Notes: generated by a model not told the origin, from the sequence alone. Shown: positions 28,002-36,563, counted from the stretch's first letter. The stretch is DNA of 64,000 nucleotides from Gottfriedia acidiceleris (GCF_023115465.1 NZ_CP096034.1:2170001-2234000); one strand, 5' to 3'. Translations and numbers: made by a program.

Positions 28002-28952
28002 CTATGCAACTTTAAGGAGATGATTTCTGTATTGAACAGGGGTCATCTTCTTTAAATTCCACTGATATCTATAATGATTGTAATAGTTCATATAATGTTT
28101 TATTTCTTTATTAAGCTCTTCTAAATTTTGACATGACTTAATAGAGGCTTCATCTTTAAAATGGCCAAAAAATGATTCTTGTGGAGCGTTATCCCAACAG
28201 TTTCCACGTCTAGACATTGATTGAATTAAACCTAATTTTTTTACTAGTTTTTGAAAGTCTGGGTGTGTATAATGTGTTCCTTGATCTGAATGAATGAGTG
28301 AACCTTCTACTTTCTTAAAGTTACGATTCCTTTTTAACTTCCGAAGAGTATTTGTAGCTAACTCCATTGTTATTCGGTCTGAAACATGGTATGCCATTAT
28401 TTCATTTGTTGAACTATCTAAAATTGTTGATAAATATGCTTTCTGACCTTTACCATATTTTAGATAGGTTATATCTGTTAGAAGTACTTTCCCAGGTACT
28501 TCTTGTTTAAATTGACGATTCAATCGGTTTGGCACAACCCTATGTTCTTTTGTAGCCTTCATCATTCGTCTGTAGGGATTTGCCTTTCTAATTGGGCAAA
28601 CTATACCGTATTTTTTCATGATTCTTCGTATACGTTTTAAATTGTAGACAATCTTAAATTGACCCGCCAATGTACTCTTGATTTGACGTGCCCCTTTTTT
28701 ATAACGTTTAAAGCGATAAGCCTTTAATATATTTACCCTTACAATTTCATCCTTTTCATCTTGTTGCTTTCTTCGTTCTTGTGACTTAATAGAAAAGTAA
28801 TGATAATAACCACTTCTTGATACGCCAGCTATCTTACAAAGGTAAGTTACCATATGTTTTATTTCAAACTTTTCAATTATGGAACGTATTAGAGTATATT
28901 TTTGGCTAGGAGAAATAACGACTACTTCATCCTCCCTTCTAAGAAACGAATC
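28002..28952 (-). CDS. IS3-family transposase OrfB, DDE catalytic domain, expressed by -1 frameshift
   Basis: The frame is open from the slippage site at 28952 (DSFLRREDEVVVISPSQKY) to the stop at 28002, so the product is an OrfAB fusion beginning at 29332; the ATG at 28853 gives a 283-residue OrfB alone. The region HTH_21 (ARQIKSTLAGQFKI) is followed by the integrase core with the triad in LLTDITYLKYG, LIHSDQGTHYTHPDF and NAPQESFFGHFKDE. Intact and probably active. Confidence 0.92.
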   Translation of the reverse strand, partial: DSFLRREDEVVVISPSQKYTLIRSIIEKFEIKHMVTYLCKIAGVSRSGYYHYFSIKSQERRKQQDEKDEIVRVNILKAYRFKRYKKGARQIKSTLAGQFKIVYNLKRIRRIMKKYGIVCPIRKANPYRRMMKATKEHRVVPNRLNRQFKQEVPGKVLLTDITYLKYGKGQKAYLSTILDSSTNEIMAYHVSDRITMELATNTLRKLKRNRNFKKVEGSLIHSDQGTHYTHPDFQKLVKKLGLIQSMSRRGNCWDNAPQESFFGHFKDEASIKSCQNLEELNKEIKHYMNYYNHYRYQWNLKKMTPVQYRNHLLKVA

Positions 28953-29332
28953 TTTTTTAGTAGTTCATTTTCAGCTTTAAGTAGATTAATTTCTGCTTCT
29001 AAACGAGCGTTCTTTTCCTCTAAAGTTAGTTCTCTATTTAAAGGTCTTCCTGAGCTATCGGATCTCGTGTCACGAAGACCAAGTTCACCATTCTCTCTAT
29101 ACGCAGAACGCCATCTACTACCAGCAGCTTGAACTCTTTTCATTCCAATCACTTCTATATCAAATCCACACTCTTCAAATATTTGTCTTGGTAATTTTCC
29201 TTTCTTATTTTCCGAAATAAAAATACGCTTGAACTCATCGGTGTAAGTGATCCCTTTCGAACTAACTGACTTTACGTGTTGGTTTTTGGAAAGTAGATTA
29301 ATTTCTTTATCTGTAAATATTTTATCGCTCAT
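28922..29332 (-). CDS. IS3-family transposase OrfA
   Basis: A 136-residue helix-turn-helix protein with a leucine-rich coiled coil at its end (LEEKNARLEAEINLLKAENELLKK). The heptamer A AAA AAG lies in frame at 28958-28952 on this strand, codons CTA AAA AAG, the same type of -1 slippage site as in the first element, and places ribosomes in the OrfB frame. The middle part (SRWRSAYRENGELGLRDTRS) is the usual OrfA segment before the coiled coil. No damage is seen. Confidence 0.9.
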   Translation of the reverse strand: MSDKIFTDKEINLLSKNQHVKSVSSKGITYTDEFKRIFISENKKGKLPRQIFEECGFDIEVIGMKRVQAAGSRWRSAYRENGELGLRDTRSDSSGRPLNRELTLEEKNARLEAEINLLKAENELLKKIRFLEGRMK

Positions 29333-29456
29333 CTAATATTTCCCCGATCCCGTTTTTTCTAATTATAAACAAAAGTACCCTATAGAGGTCACTTTTTTTA
29401 AGTGTCTACTCTATAGGGTACATTTTACGATAGTTTGGGGGTAACTTTTTATTATT

Positions 29457-30956
29457 TTAATTTTCATTTAATCGATCAGTAACAGGCCACCATTTATGAC
29501 CATCAACTGTCAATAATGTATCAGCTTCGTTTGGACCCATTGAACCAGAACTGTAAGTTGCAAGTGGTGCTAAATTATTGTTCCAAGCTTTCGAGATGAC
29601 ATCAACAAAGCTCCAAGAATATTTTACTTCATCCCAATGTGTAAAGTTTGTTCCATCACCTTGCATACAATCATAAATTAATCGCTCGTATGCTTCTGGT
29701 GTATTAATACAATCAACGCAATTATTATTAAATGTTAATTCAATTGGCTTTGTGTAGCCTTCATCTGAGCCAGATCTTTTTGCATTTAATTGCAATGTAA
29801 TTCCTTCATCTGGTTGAATATGTATTATTAATAAATTTGGAGACATTGTCTCTTTTGTATTGTAATAAAGATTCATTGGTATATCTGAGAACTGAACAAT
29901 AATCTTAGTAGATTTTGTTGCCATTCTTTTTCCAGTTCGAATATAGAACGGAACACCAGCCCATCTAAAATTATCGATAAAAAGTTTGCCCGCTACAAAA
30001 GTTTCAGTTTGAGACTCAGGTGCAACATTGTTCTCATTTCTATATGCTGGTACTTCTTCACCGCTAATTACACCAGCATCATATTGTCCGCGAACAAAAT
30101 AATCTTTTACTTCGGTTTCATCAATTTTACGAAGAGCTTTAAATACTTTAACTTTTTCACTACGAATTTCTTCAGTTGTTAATTTGATCGGAGGCTCCAT
30201 AGCAAGTAGTGCCGCCATTTGAAGCATATGATTCTGAACCATATCTTTTAAAGCGCCCGAATTCTCATAGTACTTTCCACGGTCTTCAACACCAAGAATT
30301 TCACTAGAAGTAATTTGGATATTTGAAATAAATCGATTATTCCAAAGTGGTTCAAACATGGCATTCGCAAAACGGATCACTTCAATATTTTGAACCATTT
30401 CTTTACCTAAGTAATGGTCGATACGGTAGATTTGATTTTCTGAAAATGCTTCACGAATTTCATCATTTAATTCAATTGCACTTGGTAAATCATGTCCAAA
30501 TGGTTTTTCGATTACAATTCGACTCCAACCTTCTGTATCAGCCAAACCATTTTGCTTTAACTGTTTAGCAATTGTTCCGAAAAATTCAGGTGCCATTGCT
30601 AGGAAGAAAACACGGTTACCAGGAATTAAATAATGGTTATCCAAGTTTGTTAATAAATTTCCTAATTCTATATATGAAGAAGGTTCTAAAACTTCAAATT
30701 GATGGTAATAAAAATGAGATAAAAAGCTTTCAATCTCAGTCTCAGATGAAGCAATAGATTGAATTGATTTTTTTACTGTTTCACGAAACTCTTCATTTGA
30801 CCAAGGTCTTCTACCTACACCAACAACCGCAAAACCCTCATCAATTTTTTGACTTAAAAATAATCTATATATTGAAATAAAAAGCTTTCTTTTTGCAAGG
30901 TCTCCTGTTGCTCCAAATATGACAATAGCTGCTTTTGGGTTTACTTTAGTTTTCAA
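29457..30956 (-). CDS. zwf: Glucose-6-phosphate 1-dehydrogenase (copy 2)
   Basis: A second G6P dehydrogenase, also 499 residues, with FGATGDLAKRKLF near the N-terminus, EKPFGHDL and the catalytic RIDHYLGKEMVQN at about residue 175. It is clearly diverged from copy 1 along its length, so it is an old paralogue or an acquired copy and not a recent duplication. It converges on gndA; together they encode a second oxidative pentose phosphate unit. A cre-like sequence lies about 100 bp upstream. The start has only a weak upstream purine stretch (AAGTGAGG). Confidence 0.95.
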   Translation of the reverse strand: MKTKVNPKAAIVIFGATGDLAKRKLFISIYRLFLSQKIDEGFAVVGVGRRPWSNEEFRETVKKSIQSIASSETEIESFLSHFYYHQFEVLEPSSYIELGNLLTNLDNHYLIPGNRVFFLAMAPEFFGTIAKQLKQNGLADTEGWSRIVIEKPFGHDLPSAIELNDEIREAFSENQIYRIDHYLGKEMVQNIEVIRFANAMFEPLWNNRFISNIQITSSEILGVEDRGKYYENSGALKDMVQNHMLQMAALLAMEPPIKLTTEEIRSEKVKVFKALRKIDETEVKDYFVRGQYDAGVISGEEVPAYRNENNVAPESQTETFVAGKLFIDNFRWAGVPFYIRTGKRMATKSTKIIVQFSDIPMNLYYNTKETMSPNLLIIHIQPDEGITLQLNAKRSGSDEGYTKPIELTFNNNCVDCINTPEAYERLIYDCMQGDGTNFTHWDEVKYSWSFVDVISKAWNNNLAPLATYSSGSMGPNEADTLLTVDGHKWWPVTDRLNEN

Positions 30957-31055
30957 TTAATTTACCTCACTTCTTAAACATAAATTACTAACTTATTTTA
31001 GTAATAATCAAGGCTGATTATACAAAATATGTAAAATCACATTCAAAAAAATATT

Positions 31056-31069
31056 TGAAAGCATTTTCA
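31056..31069. promoter_or_regulatory. cre-like sequence upstream of the second zwf
   Basis: TGAAAGCATTTTCA is a 14-bp near-palindrome that differs from the CcpA operator pattern TGAAAGCGTTTTCA at one central base. It lies 100 bp before the zwf start in a 648-bp divergent region (30957-31604). CcpA control is inferred only. Confidence 0.4.
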
Positions 31070-31371
31070 TTAATTATTAAAAAATAAATTAAATTTCCAA
31101 ATTATTCATCTTATATCATAAACAAAACAAACAGATTCGTAAATAAGAGACTTGATAATATTTAACTTTTTTCTTACAATTCCTTGTAAACAAAGGGGTT
31201 TTAAATGATTTGGATAATGCAACTTTTTTTCTTATATTAAATAGAAAGTATGTAATTGCTAGATTGAAAATTAAAAAATAATTAAAAAACAATAAAGGTA
31301 ATTTGTAAAAATTTTAGTTTTTTAGTAGAATTGTAATGTACCTTAATCTTAATTTGGAAAATATAGTAAAA

Positions 31372-31401
31372 TTGAAATCTCGTTTTGATTTCTGTTATAC
31401 T
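31372..31401 (+). promoter_or_regulatory. SigA-like promoter of gltT
   Basis: TTGAAA (31372-31377), an 18-bp spacer and TATACT (31396-31401). It would give an untranslated leader of roughly 200 nt before the gltT start, containing a terminator-like hairpin. Confidence 0.55.
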
Positions 31402-31516
31402 GTTTTTTATAACTTTTTTTGATTGTAAATTCTGAATATAATCAAAAAGTCAATTATGGAAATGATGGGTAATTTATGAGAGTTCCATCGATATCTTAAT
31501 AAGCCAAGAAGTGCTT

Positions 31517-31558
31517 AAACCATTTAAAAAAGATTTAAATGGTTTTGTTATTTTTAGT
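31517..31558 (+). terminator. Terminator-like hairpin in the gltT leader
   Basis: The perfect 12-bp stem AAACCATTTAAA / TTTAAATGGTTT with a 5-base loop AAAGA is followed by TGTTATTTTT. It ends about 50 bp before the gltT start and downstream of the best promoter, so it is either an attenuator or the terminator of a lost upstream unit. Confidence 0.65.
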
Positions 31559-31604
31559 AAATTAAAAAACTTGGCAAAATTCTATTACAAGGGGGACTTT
31601 TATT

Positions 31605-32861
31605 ATGAAAAAAATTGGCTTAGCTTGGCAAATATTAATTGGTCTTGTTATCGGGATCATCGTAGGCGCAATTTTTTATCAAAATCCAAAGGTTGCAGAT
31701 TATTTACAACCAATTGGAGACATCTTTTTACGTCTGATTAAAATGATTGTAATACCAATCGTTGTTTCAAGTATCATTGTAGGTGTCGCTAGTGTTGGTG
31801 ACACAAAAAAACTTGGCCGTTTAGGCGGAAAAACGATTCTGTACTTTGAGATTATTACAACAGTAGCAATATTAATCGGATTACTAGTAGCGAATATCGT
31901 TAAACCAGGCGCTGGTGTAGATATGAGTATTCTTCACAAAACTGATATCAATACTTATGTTGAAACAGCTAAAGAAGTGAAAAGTCATGGGTTTGCAGAT
32001 ACATTTGTAAATATCGTACCGCCAAATATTTTTTCAGCTTTTGTTGAAGGAAATATGTTAGCAATTATCTTTTTCTCAGTGCTGTTTGGTCTTGGGATCA
32101 CAGCGGTAGGAGAAAGAGGAAAACCAGTATTAGCATTTTTCCAAGGTACAGCTGATACAATGTTTTACATTACAAATCAAATTATGAAATTTGCTCCATT
32201 TGGTGTTTTTGCATTAATCGGTGTTACAGTTTCAAAGTTTGGATTAGAATCTTTAATTCCATTAGGGAAATTAGTCATAACTGTTTATCTAACGATGGCA
32301 TTCTTTATCGTTGTAGTATTAGGCTTAGTAGCTAAAATGGTAGGAGTTAACATATTTAAGTTCATTAAATTAATTAAAGATGAACTGATTCTAGCATATT
32401 CTACTGCGAGTTCTGAAACAGTTTTACCTAAAATTATGGAAAAAGTAGAAAAATTCGGAGTACCAAGATCAATTTCTTCATTCGTTATTCCGACTGGTTA
32501 TTCATTCAATCTTGATGGATCAACTTTATATCAAGCATTAGCAGCAATTTTCATCGCTCAAATGTATGGTATTCATTTATCAATCACTGATCAAATTTCA
32601 CTAATGTTAGTTCTAATGGTCACTTCAAAAGGTATCGCAGGTGTACCAGGCGTATCATTCGTTGTATTATTAGCAACATTAGGTACAGTAGGAATTCCAG
32701 TTGAAGGTTTAGCATTTATTGCTGGTATTGACCGTATTCTAGATATGGCTAGAACTGCAGTAAACGTAGTAGGTAACTCTTTAGCAGCAGTTGTAATTGC
32801 TAAATGGGAACGTGAATTTAAACCAGAAGTGGTGAAGAATGATAATAACGTTGCTATGTAA
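31605..32861 (+). CDS. gltT: Glutamate/aspartate:proton (sodium) symporter, DAACS family
   Basis: A 418-residue dicarboxylate/amino acid:cation symporter of the inner membrane. Eight hydrophobic helices plus the re-entrant hairpins are evident; the substrate region has the serine-rich AYSTASSETVLPKIM (HP1), SFNLDGSTLYQALAAIFIAQ (TM7, NMDGT equivalent) and SKGIAGVPGVSFVVLLATL (HP2), and the helix 8 ligand segment GIDRILDMARTAVNVVGNSLAA. The NLDGS form and the N-terminus resemble Bacillus GltT more than GltP, but the assignment to glutamate over C4-dicarboxylate is by similarity only. GGGGGAC precedes the ATG. Confidence 0.88.
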   Translation: MKKIGLAWQILIGLVIGIIVGAIFYQNPKVADYLQPIGDIFLRLIKMIVIPIVVSSIIVGVASVGDTKKLGRLGGKTILYFEIITTVAILIGLLVANIVKPGAGVDMSILHKTDINTYVETAKEVKSHGFADTFVNIVPPNIFSAFVEGNMLAIIFFSVLFGLGITAVGERGKPVLAFFQGTADTMFYITNQIMKFAPFGVFALIGVTVSKFGLESLIPLGKLVITVYLTMAFFIVVVLGLVAKMVGVNIFKFIKLIKDELILAYSTASSETVLPKIMEKVEKFGVPRSISSFVIPTGYSFNLDGSTLYQALAAIFIAQMYGIHLSITDQISLMLVLMVTSKGIAGVPGVSFVVLLATLGTVGIPVEGLAFIAGIDRILDMARTAVNVVGNSLAAVVIAKWEREFKPEVVKNDNNVAM

Positions 32862-32914
32862 CGTATAATATAGTAAAGATATTTTAACTCTCAAATAAAT
32901 TACCTAAAAACAAC

Positions 32915-32949
32915 AGCCACAAGGAAAAAGAAATTCCTTGTGGCTTTTC
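32915..32949 (+). terminator. Intrinsic terminator of gltT
   Basis: The 12-bp stem AGCCACAAGGAA / TTCCTTGTGGCT with a 7-base loop, followed by TTTTC. Confidence 0.85.
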
Positions 32950-33068
32950 TACTTTTACAGAAGTTTTTTTAAAGGGAAAAATCTAAAAACATAGAATATT
33001 CTTAATTGTGTTTAATTTAAGTTCTACTAACGCGTCCTTTTGGAAGGGAACCAATTAAGGAGGATAAG

Positions 33069-34712
33069 ATGACAAATTTACTAGATATTACGATAGGGAA
33101 ACTATTAGAAGAAAAAGCGAAATTACATCCTACTCATGAGGCTGTTGTCTATGCGGATAGAGGTTTAAGGATGAATTACGAACAATTTGAAAACCACTGT
33201 AGAGAAGTAGCAAAAGGTTTGATGAGTCTTAGAATTCAAAAAGGTGATCATATAGCCATATGGTCCTCAAATACACCTGAATGGCTTACTTCACAATTTG
33301 CAACTGGCAAAATGGGTGGAGTTCTTGTTACAGTAAACACAAATTATCGTACAGCTGAGCTAGAATATTTGTTAAAGCAATCTGATTCAACAACGATTAT
33401 TTTAATGGATCAGTATAAAGACTCTTCATATATTGAAATGCTTTATGAAATTATACCTGAATTAAAGGATGCTGTTCCTGGAGAACTTCATAGCAGTCGA
33501 CTGCCATTTTTACGGAATGTAATTGTTCTTGGTGAGAAAAAATACCCTGGAACATTCTCATGGAATGAGCTTATTACCATGGCTAAAAATACATCAGACA
33601 TCGAGTTGGATAAGCGAATTGCAACAATGAGTCCGTATGATGTTATAAACATGCAATATACATCTGGAACAACTGGTTTCCCAAAAGGTGTCATGCTAAC
33701 TCACTCAAATATCGTTAATAATGGGTTTAATATTGCGAATTGCATGGAATTAACAAAGGCAGATCGATTATGCATACCCGTTCCATTTTTCCATTGCTTT
33801 GGATGTGTTTTAGGCACCATGGCTTGTGTTACTGTTGGAGCAACGATGGTACCTGTACAAGACTTCAGTCCAAAAAGAGTACTTCAAACAGTACAAGATG
33901 AAAAATGTACTGGATTACATGGAGTTCCTACAATGTTTATCGCTGAATTAAATGAACCTGATTTTTCTAAATATGATTTATCAACATTACGAACAGGAAT
34001 TATGGCAGGTTCAAACTGTCCAATTGAAGTTATGAAGGCAGTAATCGAAAAAATGGGAATAACAGAGATTACAATTGCCTATGGCCAAACAGAGTCTTCT
34101 CCAGTTATCACACAAACTAGAACAAATGACCCGATTGAAGTACGAGTTGAAACGGTTGGTAAGGCATTACCAAATGTTGAAGTAAAAATAGTAGAACCAG
34201 GCACTTCTAATGAAGTACCACGTGGAGTACAAGGTGAACTTTGTACTAGAGGCTATCATGTAATGAAAGGCTACTACAAAAATGAAGAAGCTACTCGTAC
34301 TGCAATTGATGAAGATGGATGGTTACATACTGGAGATTTAGCAATTATGGATGAGAATGGCTATTGCAAAGTTACAGGTAGGCTCAAAGACATGATTATC
34401 CGTGGTGGGGAAAATATTTACCCACGTGAAATTGAAGAATTTTTATATACTCACCCAGATGTGTTAGATGTTCAAGTTGTTGGAGTACCTGATCATGTGT
34501 ATGGTGAAGAAGTAATGGCTTGCATTATTCTTAAAGAAGGAATAAAAATTACACCTGAGGATATTCGAAATTACTGTAAAGGAAAAATCTCAAAACATAA
34601 AATTCCTCGATATATAGAATTTGTAAAAGAGTATCCTATGACTGCCTCAGGAAAAATACAGAAATTCCGACTTAGAGAGCAAGCAGTAGAAACTGCTTCA
34701 AAACAAGTTTAA
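33069..34712 (+). CDS. AMP-forming acyl-CoA ligase (YngI-like)
   Basis: A 547-residue ANL-superfamily adenylating enzyme that activates a carboxylic acid with ATP and joins it to CoA. Motifs: the P-loop-like YTSGTTGFPKGVMLTH (about residues 197-212), YGQTESSPV (A5), GWLHTGDLA (A7), GRLKDMIIRGGENIYPREIE (A8) and the catalytic Lys in PMTASGKIQKF near the C-terminus. The sequence is most like medium-chain or YngI-type synthetases. AAGGAGG precedes the ATG. It is monocistronic between two terminators, so the substrate cannot be read from its neighbours. Confidence 0.9.
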   Translation: MTNLLDITIGKLLEEKAKLHPTHEAVVYADRGLRMNYEQFENHCREVAKGLMSLRIQKGDHIAIWSSNTPEWLTSQFATGKMGGVLVTVNTNYRTAELEYLLKQSDSTTIILMDQYKDSSYIEMLYEIIPELKDAVPGELHSSRLPFLRNVIVLGEKKYPGTFSWNELITMAKNTSDIELDKRIATMSPYDVINMQYTSGTTGFPKGVMLTHSNIVNNGFNIANCMELTKADRLCIPVPFFHCFGCVLGTMACVTVGATMVPVQDFSPKRVLQTVQDEKCTGLHGVPTMFIAELNEPDFSKYDLSTLRTGIMAGSNCPIEVMKAVIEKMGITEITIAYGQTESSPVITQTRTNDPIEVRVETVGKALPNVEVKIVEPGTSNEVPRGVQGELCTRGYHVMKGYYKNEEATRTAIDEDGWLHTGDLAIMDENGYCKVTGRLKDMIIRGGENIYPREIEEFLYTHPDVLDVQVVGVPDHVYGEEVMACIILKEGIKITPEDIRNYCKGKISKHKIPRYIEFVKEYPMTASGKIQKFRLREQAVETASKQV

Positions 34713-34736
34713 TTAAACTGATTTAATCATTGAAGA

Positions 34737-34772
34737 AATAGCAAAGTGAAACAGAACGCTTTGCTATTTTTT
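34737..34772 (+). terminator. Intrinsic terminator after the acyl-CoA ligase gene
   Basis: The perfect 11-bp stem AAATAGCAAAG / CTTTGCTATTT followed by TTTC. Confidence 0.8.
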
Positions 34773-34856
34773 CATTAAATATTTGTAAGGAATATTCAAA
34801 TAATTAATCAAGTTATGGTAAAATGTGGAGACAATAAATTTAAAGGGGATACAAAT

Positions 34857-35393
34857 TTGAAAATACGAAAAAAGGAATCTTCATGGCAAACTTTTAAAAT
34901 AATAGTCTATTCTTTTACAACTGCATTAATTGTTAAGATTTTTATTTTTTCACCCTTTATTGTTCAAGGTGCTTCAATGCAACCGACCCTACATAATCAT
35001 GATTATTTGTTTGTTAACAAAGCCTCATTTCATATTTCGTCAATAAATAGAGGCGAAGTTGTCATTATAAAAAAACAAAATGACCCTAAGTATTATGTCA
35101 AAAGAATCATTGGTTTGCCAAACGACAACGTTAATTTAACGAATGGGCTCCTATATATTAATGGAAAACAGATAGCTGAAAACTATTTAAATGATCATTT
35201 AAAAAATGTCTATAAAGAATATCTTCAATTTAATCAAGTTAAAGTACCTAGCGGGTCGTATCTAGTAATGGGTGATAATCGACTAAATAGTAAGGATAGC
35301 AGAAATGGTTTAGGGTATATAAAGCAGTCAGAAATAGTCGGCAAAGTTGAAGGCGTTTTTTTCCCTTTTGATCGAGTAAGAATAATACACTAA
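34857..35393 (+). CDS. lepB: Signal peptidase I (Sip type)
   Basis: A 178-residue type I signal peptidase, anchored by one N-terminal helix (FKIIVYSFTTALIVKIFIFSPF) with the catalytic domain outside. The catalytic Ser lies in QGASMQPTL (about residue 40) and the general-base Lys in YYVKRIIGLP (about residue 81); boxes MGDNRLNSKDSR and IVGKVEGVFFPFDR complete the family pattern. The TTG at 34857 follows AAAGGGG, whereas the open frame from 34815 has no ribosome binding site. Bacilli usually have several sip paralogues; which one this is cannot be told. Confidence 0.92.
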   Translation: MKIRKKESSWQTFKIIVYSFTTALIVKIFIFSPFIVQGASMQPTLHNHDYLFVNKASFHISSINRGEVVIIKKQNDPKYYVKRIIGLPNDNVNLTNGLLYINGKQIAENYLNDHLKNVYKEYLQFNQVKVPSGSYLVMGDNRLNSKDSRNGLGYIKQSEIVGKVEGVFFPFDRVRIIH

Positions 35394-35580
35394 ACGAAAA
35401 AGTAAAATGGATTAAATAAAGATAATTGAAATAAGAAAAGGGTTTTCATTAAAATTTCATTTTCATTATATAAAGTAAAAATGTAACAAATTTATACTTA
35501 CAGGTATTTTAAGCTTTATTTAAGGAAATAAATCTTAAATATAAGAATAAATTAATCAAAACTGAAAGTAGGAATATATA

Positions 35581-35697
35581 ATGAAAAAAAGTGAAGAGCT
35601 GTTATTGGAGGAAGAAATTACTCAAATTAAGAAGAATAATTGGTTATTAATGATTGTAGCGATCATCACGATACCTTTCTTGGTCATAAATATGTGA
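35581..35697 (+). CDS. Small membrane peptide, 38 residues
   Basis: The ATG follows GTAGGA. The peptide has an acidic N-terminal half (MKKSEELLLEEEITQIKK) and one C-terminal transmembrane helix (LLMIVAIITIPFLVI). A terminator hairpin starts 7 bp after the stop, which supports a real transcription unit. Function unknown. Confidence 0.6.
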   Translation: MKKSEELLLEEEITQIKKNNWLLMIVAIITIPFLVINM

Positions 35698-35703
35698 AGA
35701 AGT

Positions 35704-35734
35704 AAAGCCTGGAATAGTTAAAAACCAGGCTTTT
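35704..35734 (+). terminator. Intrinsic terminator
   Basis: AAAGCCTGG pairs with CCAGGCTTT (35725-35733), a 9-bp stem with a 12-base loop and a short T run. Confidence 0.75.
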
Positions 35735-35798
35735 ATGCTGTTTAAATAGAAATTGACTATCTTCTTTTTCTAGTAATCTAAAATGGACGACAATTTAA

Positions 35799-35827
35799 TT
35801 GACTTCATACCTATCTGGGTATATAGT
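35799..35827 (+). promoter_or_regulatory. Promoter of the cstR operon with a dyad in the spacer
   Basis: TTGACT (35799-35804) and TATAGT (35822-35827) are separated by 17 bp. The spacer and -10 contain ATACC-n6-GGTAT (35807-35822), an inverted repeat placed to block RNA polymerase. It is the likely binding site of the CstR-type repressor encoded directly downstream. Confidence 0.75.
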
Positions 35828-35873
35828 TCAATTTAACTAATGTAAAAATTTTACTAAGAAAGGAAAGATTTCT

Positions 35874-36134
35874 ATGTCTTATGATGATCAAATAAAAAAT
35901 AGAGTAAAAAGAATTGAAGGGCAGCTTAGAGGCATTTTAAAAATGATGGATGAGGATAAAGGTTGTAAAGATGTTATCACTCAATTATCAGCAGTAAGAG
36001 CGGCAATGGATCGTACAATTGGGGTCATTGTAAGTACGAATCTAATTGAATGTGTAAGACTAGCTGATGAAAATGGAGAAAATGCAGAAGAGCTTGTAAA
36101 AGAAGCAGTTAACTTATTAGTAAAAAGTAGATAA
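35874..36134 (+). CDS. cstR: CstR-type persulfide-sensing repressor (CsoR/DUF156 family)
   Basis: An 86-residue all-helical repressor. It has Cys31 (DKGCKDV) and Cys60 (NLIECVRL), and Asn56 replaces the His of copper-sensing CsoR. This cysteine pair without the copper-ligand His is the pattern of CstR, which senses persulfides through a disulfide or polysulfide bridge. It is the first gene of an operon with two rhodanese proteins, which matches the cst-type sulfide detoxification context, and its promoter carries a dyad in the spacer. AAGGAAAG precedes the ATG. Confidence 0.88.
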   Translation: MSYDDQIKNRVKRIEGQLRGILKMMDEDKGCKDVITQLSAVRAAMDRTIGVIVSTNLIECVRLADENGENAEELVKEAVNLLVKSR

Positions 36135-36203
36135 AAAACATTCGTAAAACTTATCACTGGCCAAAATATTTCTGACCATCAACTTCTCGAAAGTAGGACT
36201 TAA

Positions 36204-36563
36204 ATGGAAATGTTAAATATTCTAATCATCGTATTAATTGCTTATTTTCTAGTACAAACTTTTCTTCCAATTAAAGGAGTTAAGCAAATTTCAACAAATG
36301 AATTAAAAAATGAATTGAAAAGTAAGGAAAAACAATTCATTGATGTTAGAACGCCTGCAGAATATAAAGGAAGACATATTAAAGAATTCAAAAATATTCC
36401 ATTGCATTTGTTAAAACAAAATTTAAATCATCTTTCAAAAGATCAAGAAACAATTATTATTTGCCAAAGTGGAATGAGAAGTAAAAAAGCATGTAAAGTT
36501 CTTAAAAAAATGGGTTATACCAATATTACAAATGTAAAAGGCGGTATGAGTACCTGGTCTTAA
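36204..36563 (+). CDS. Membrane-anchored rhodanese-like sulfurtransferase
   Basis: A 119-residue protein: an N-terminal transmembrane helix (LNILIIVLIAYFLVQTFLP) and one rhodanese domain with the DVRTPAEYKGRHI signature and the active-site loop CQSGMRS, the catalytic Cys at about residue 94. It probably carries sulfane sulfur as a Cys persulfide on the inner face of the membrane. It lies 69 bp after cstR and 16 bp before a second rhodanese gene. Confidence 0.88.
   Translation: MEMLNILIIVLIAYFLVQTFLPIKGVKQISTNELKNELKSKEKQFIDVRTPAEYKGRHIKEFKNIPLHLLKQNLNHLSKDQETIIICQSGMRSKKACKVLKKMGYTNITNVKGGMSTWS

Larger units (their letters stand above)
27965..29427 (-). mobile_element. IS3-family insertion sequence, intact, 1463 bp
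   Basis: Terminal inverted repeats start TAAAATGTACCCT at both ends (27965 rightward and 29427 leftward) and continue with weaker matching for about 30 bp. CGA at 27962-27964 and 29428-29430 is a 3-bp target duplication. It carries orfA and orfB on the minus strand with a -1 slippage heptamer between them. It differs in proteins and termini from the IS3-family element at 2932-4371. Confidence 0.9.
27947..29450. terminator. Bidirectional gndA/zwf terminator, split by an IS
   Basis: AAAAAGTTACCCCC (27947-27960) and GGGGGTAACTTTTT (29437-29450) are perfect 14-bp complements on the two sides of the insertion sequence. Removing the element and one CGA copy gives a hairpin with a 10-base loop (TCGATAGTTT) between the convergent gndA and zwf genes. 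Confidence 0.88.
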
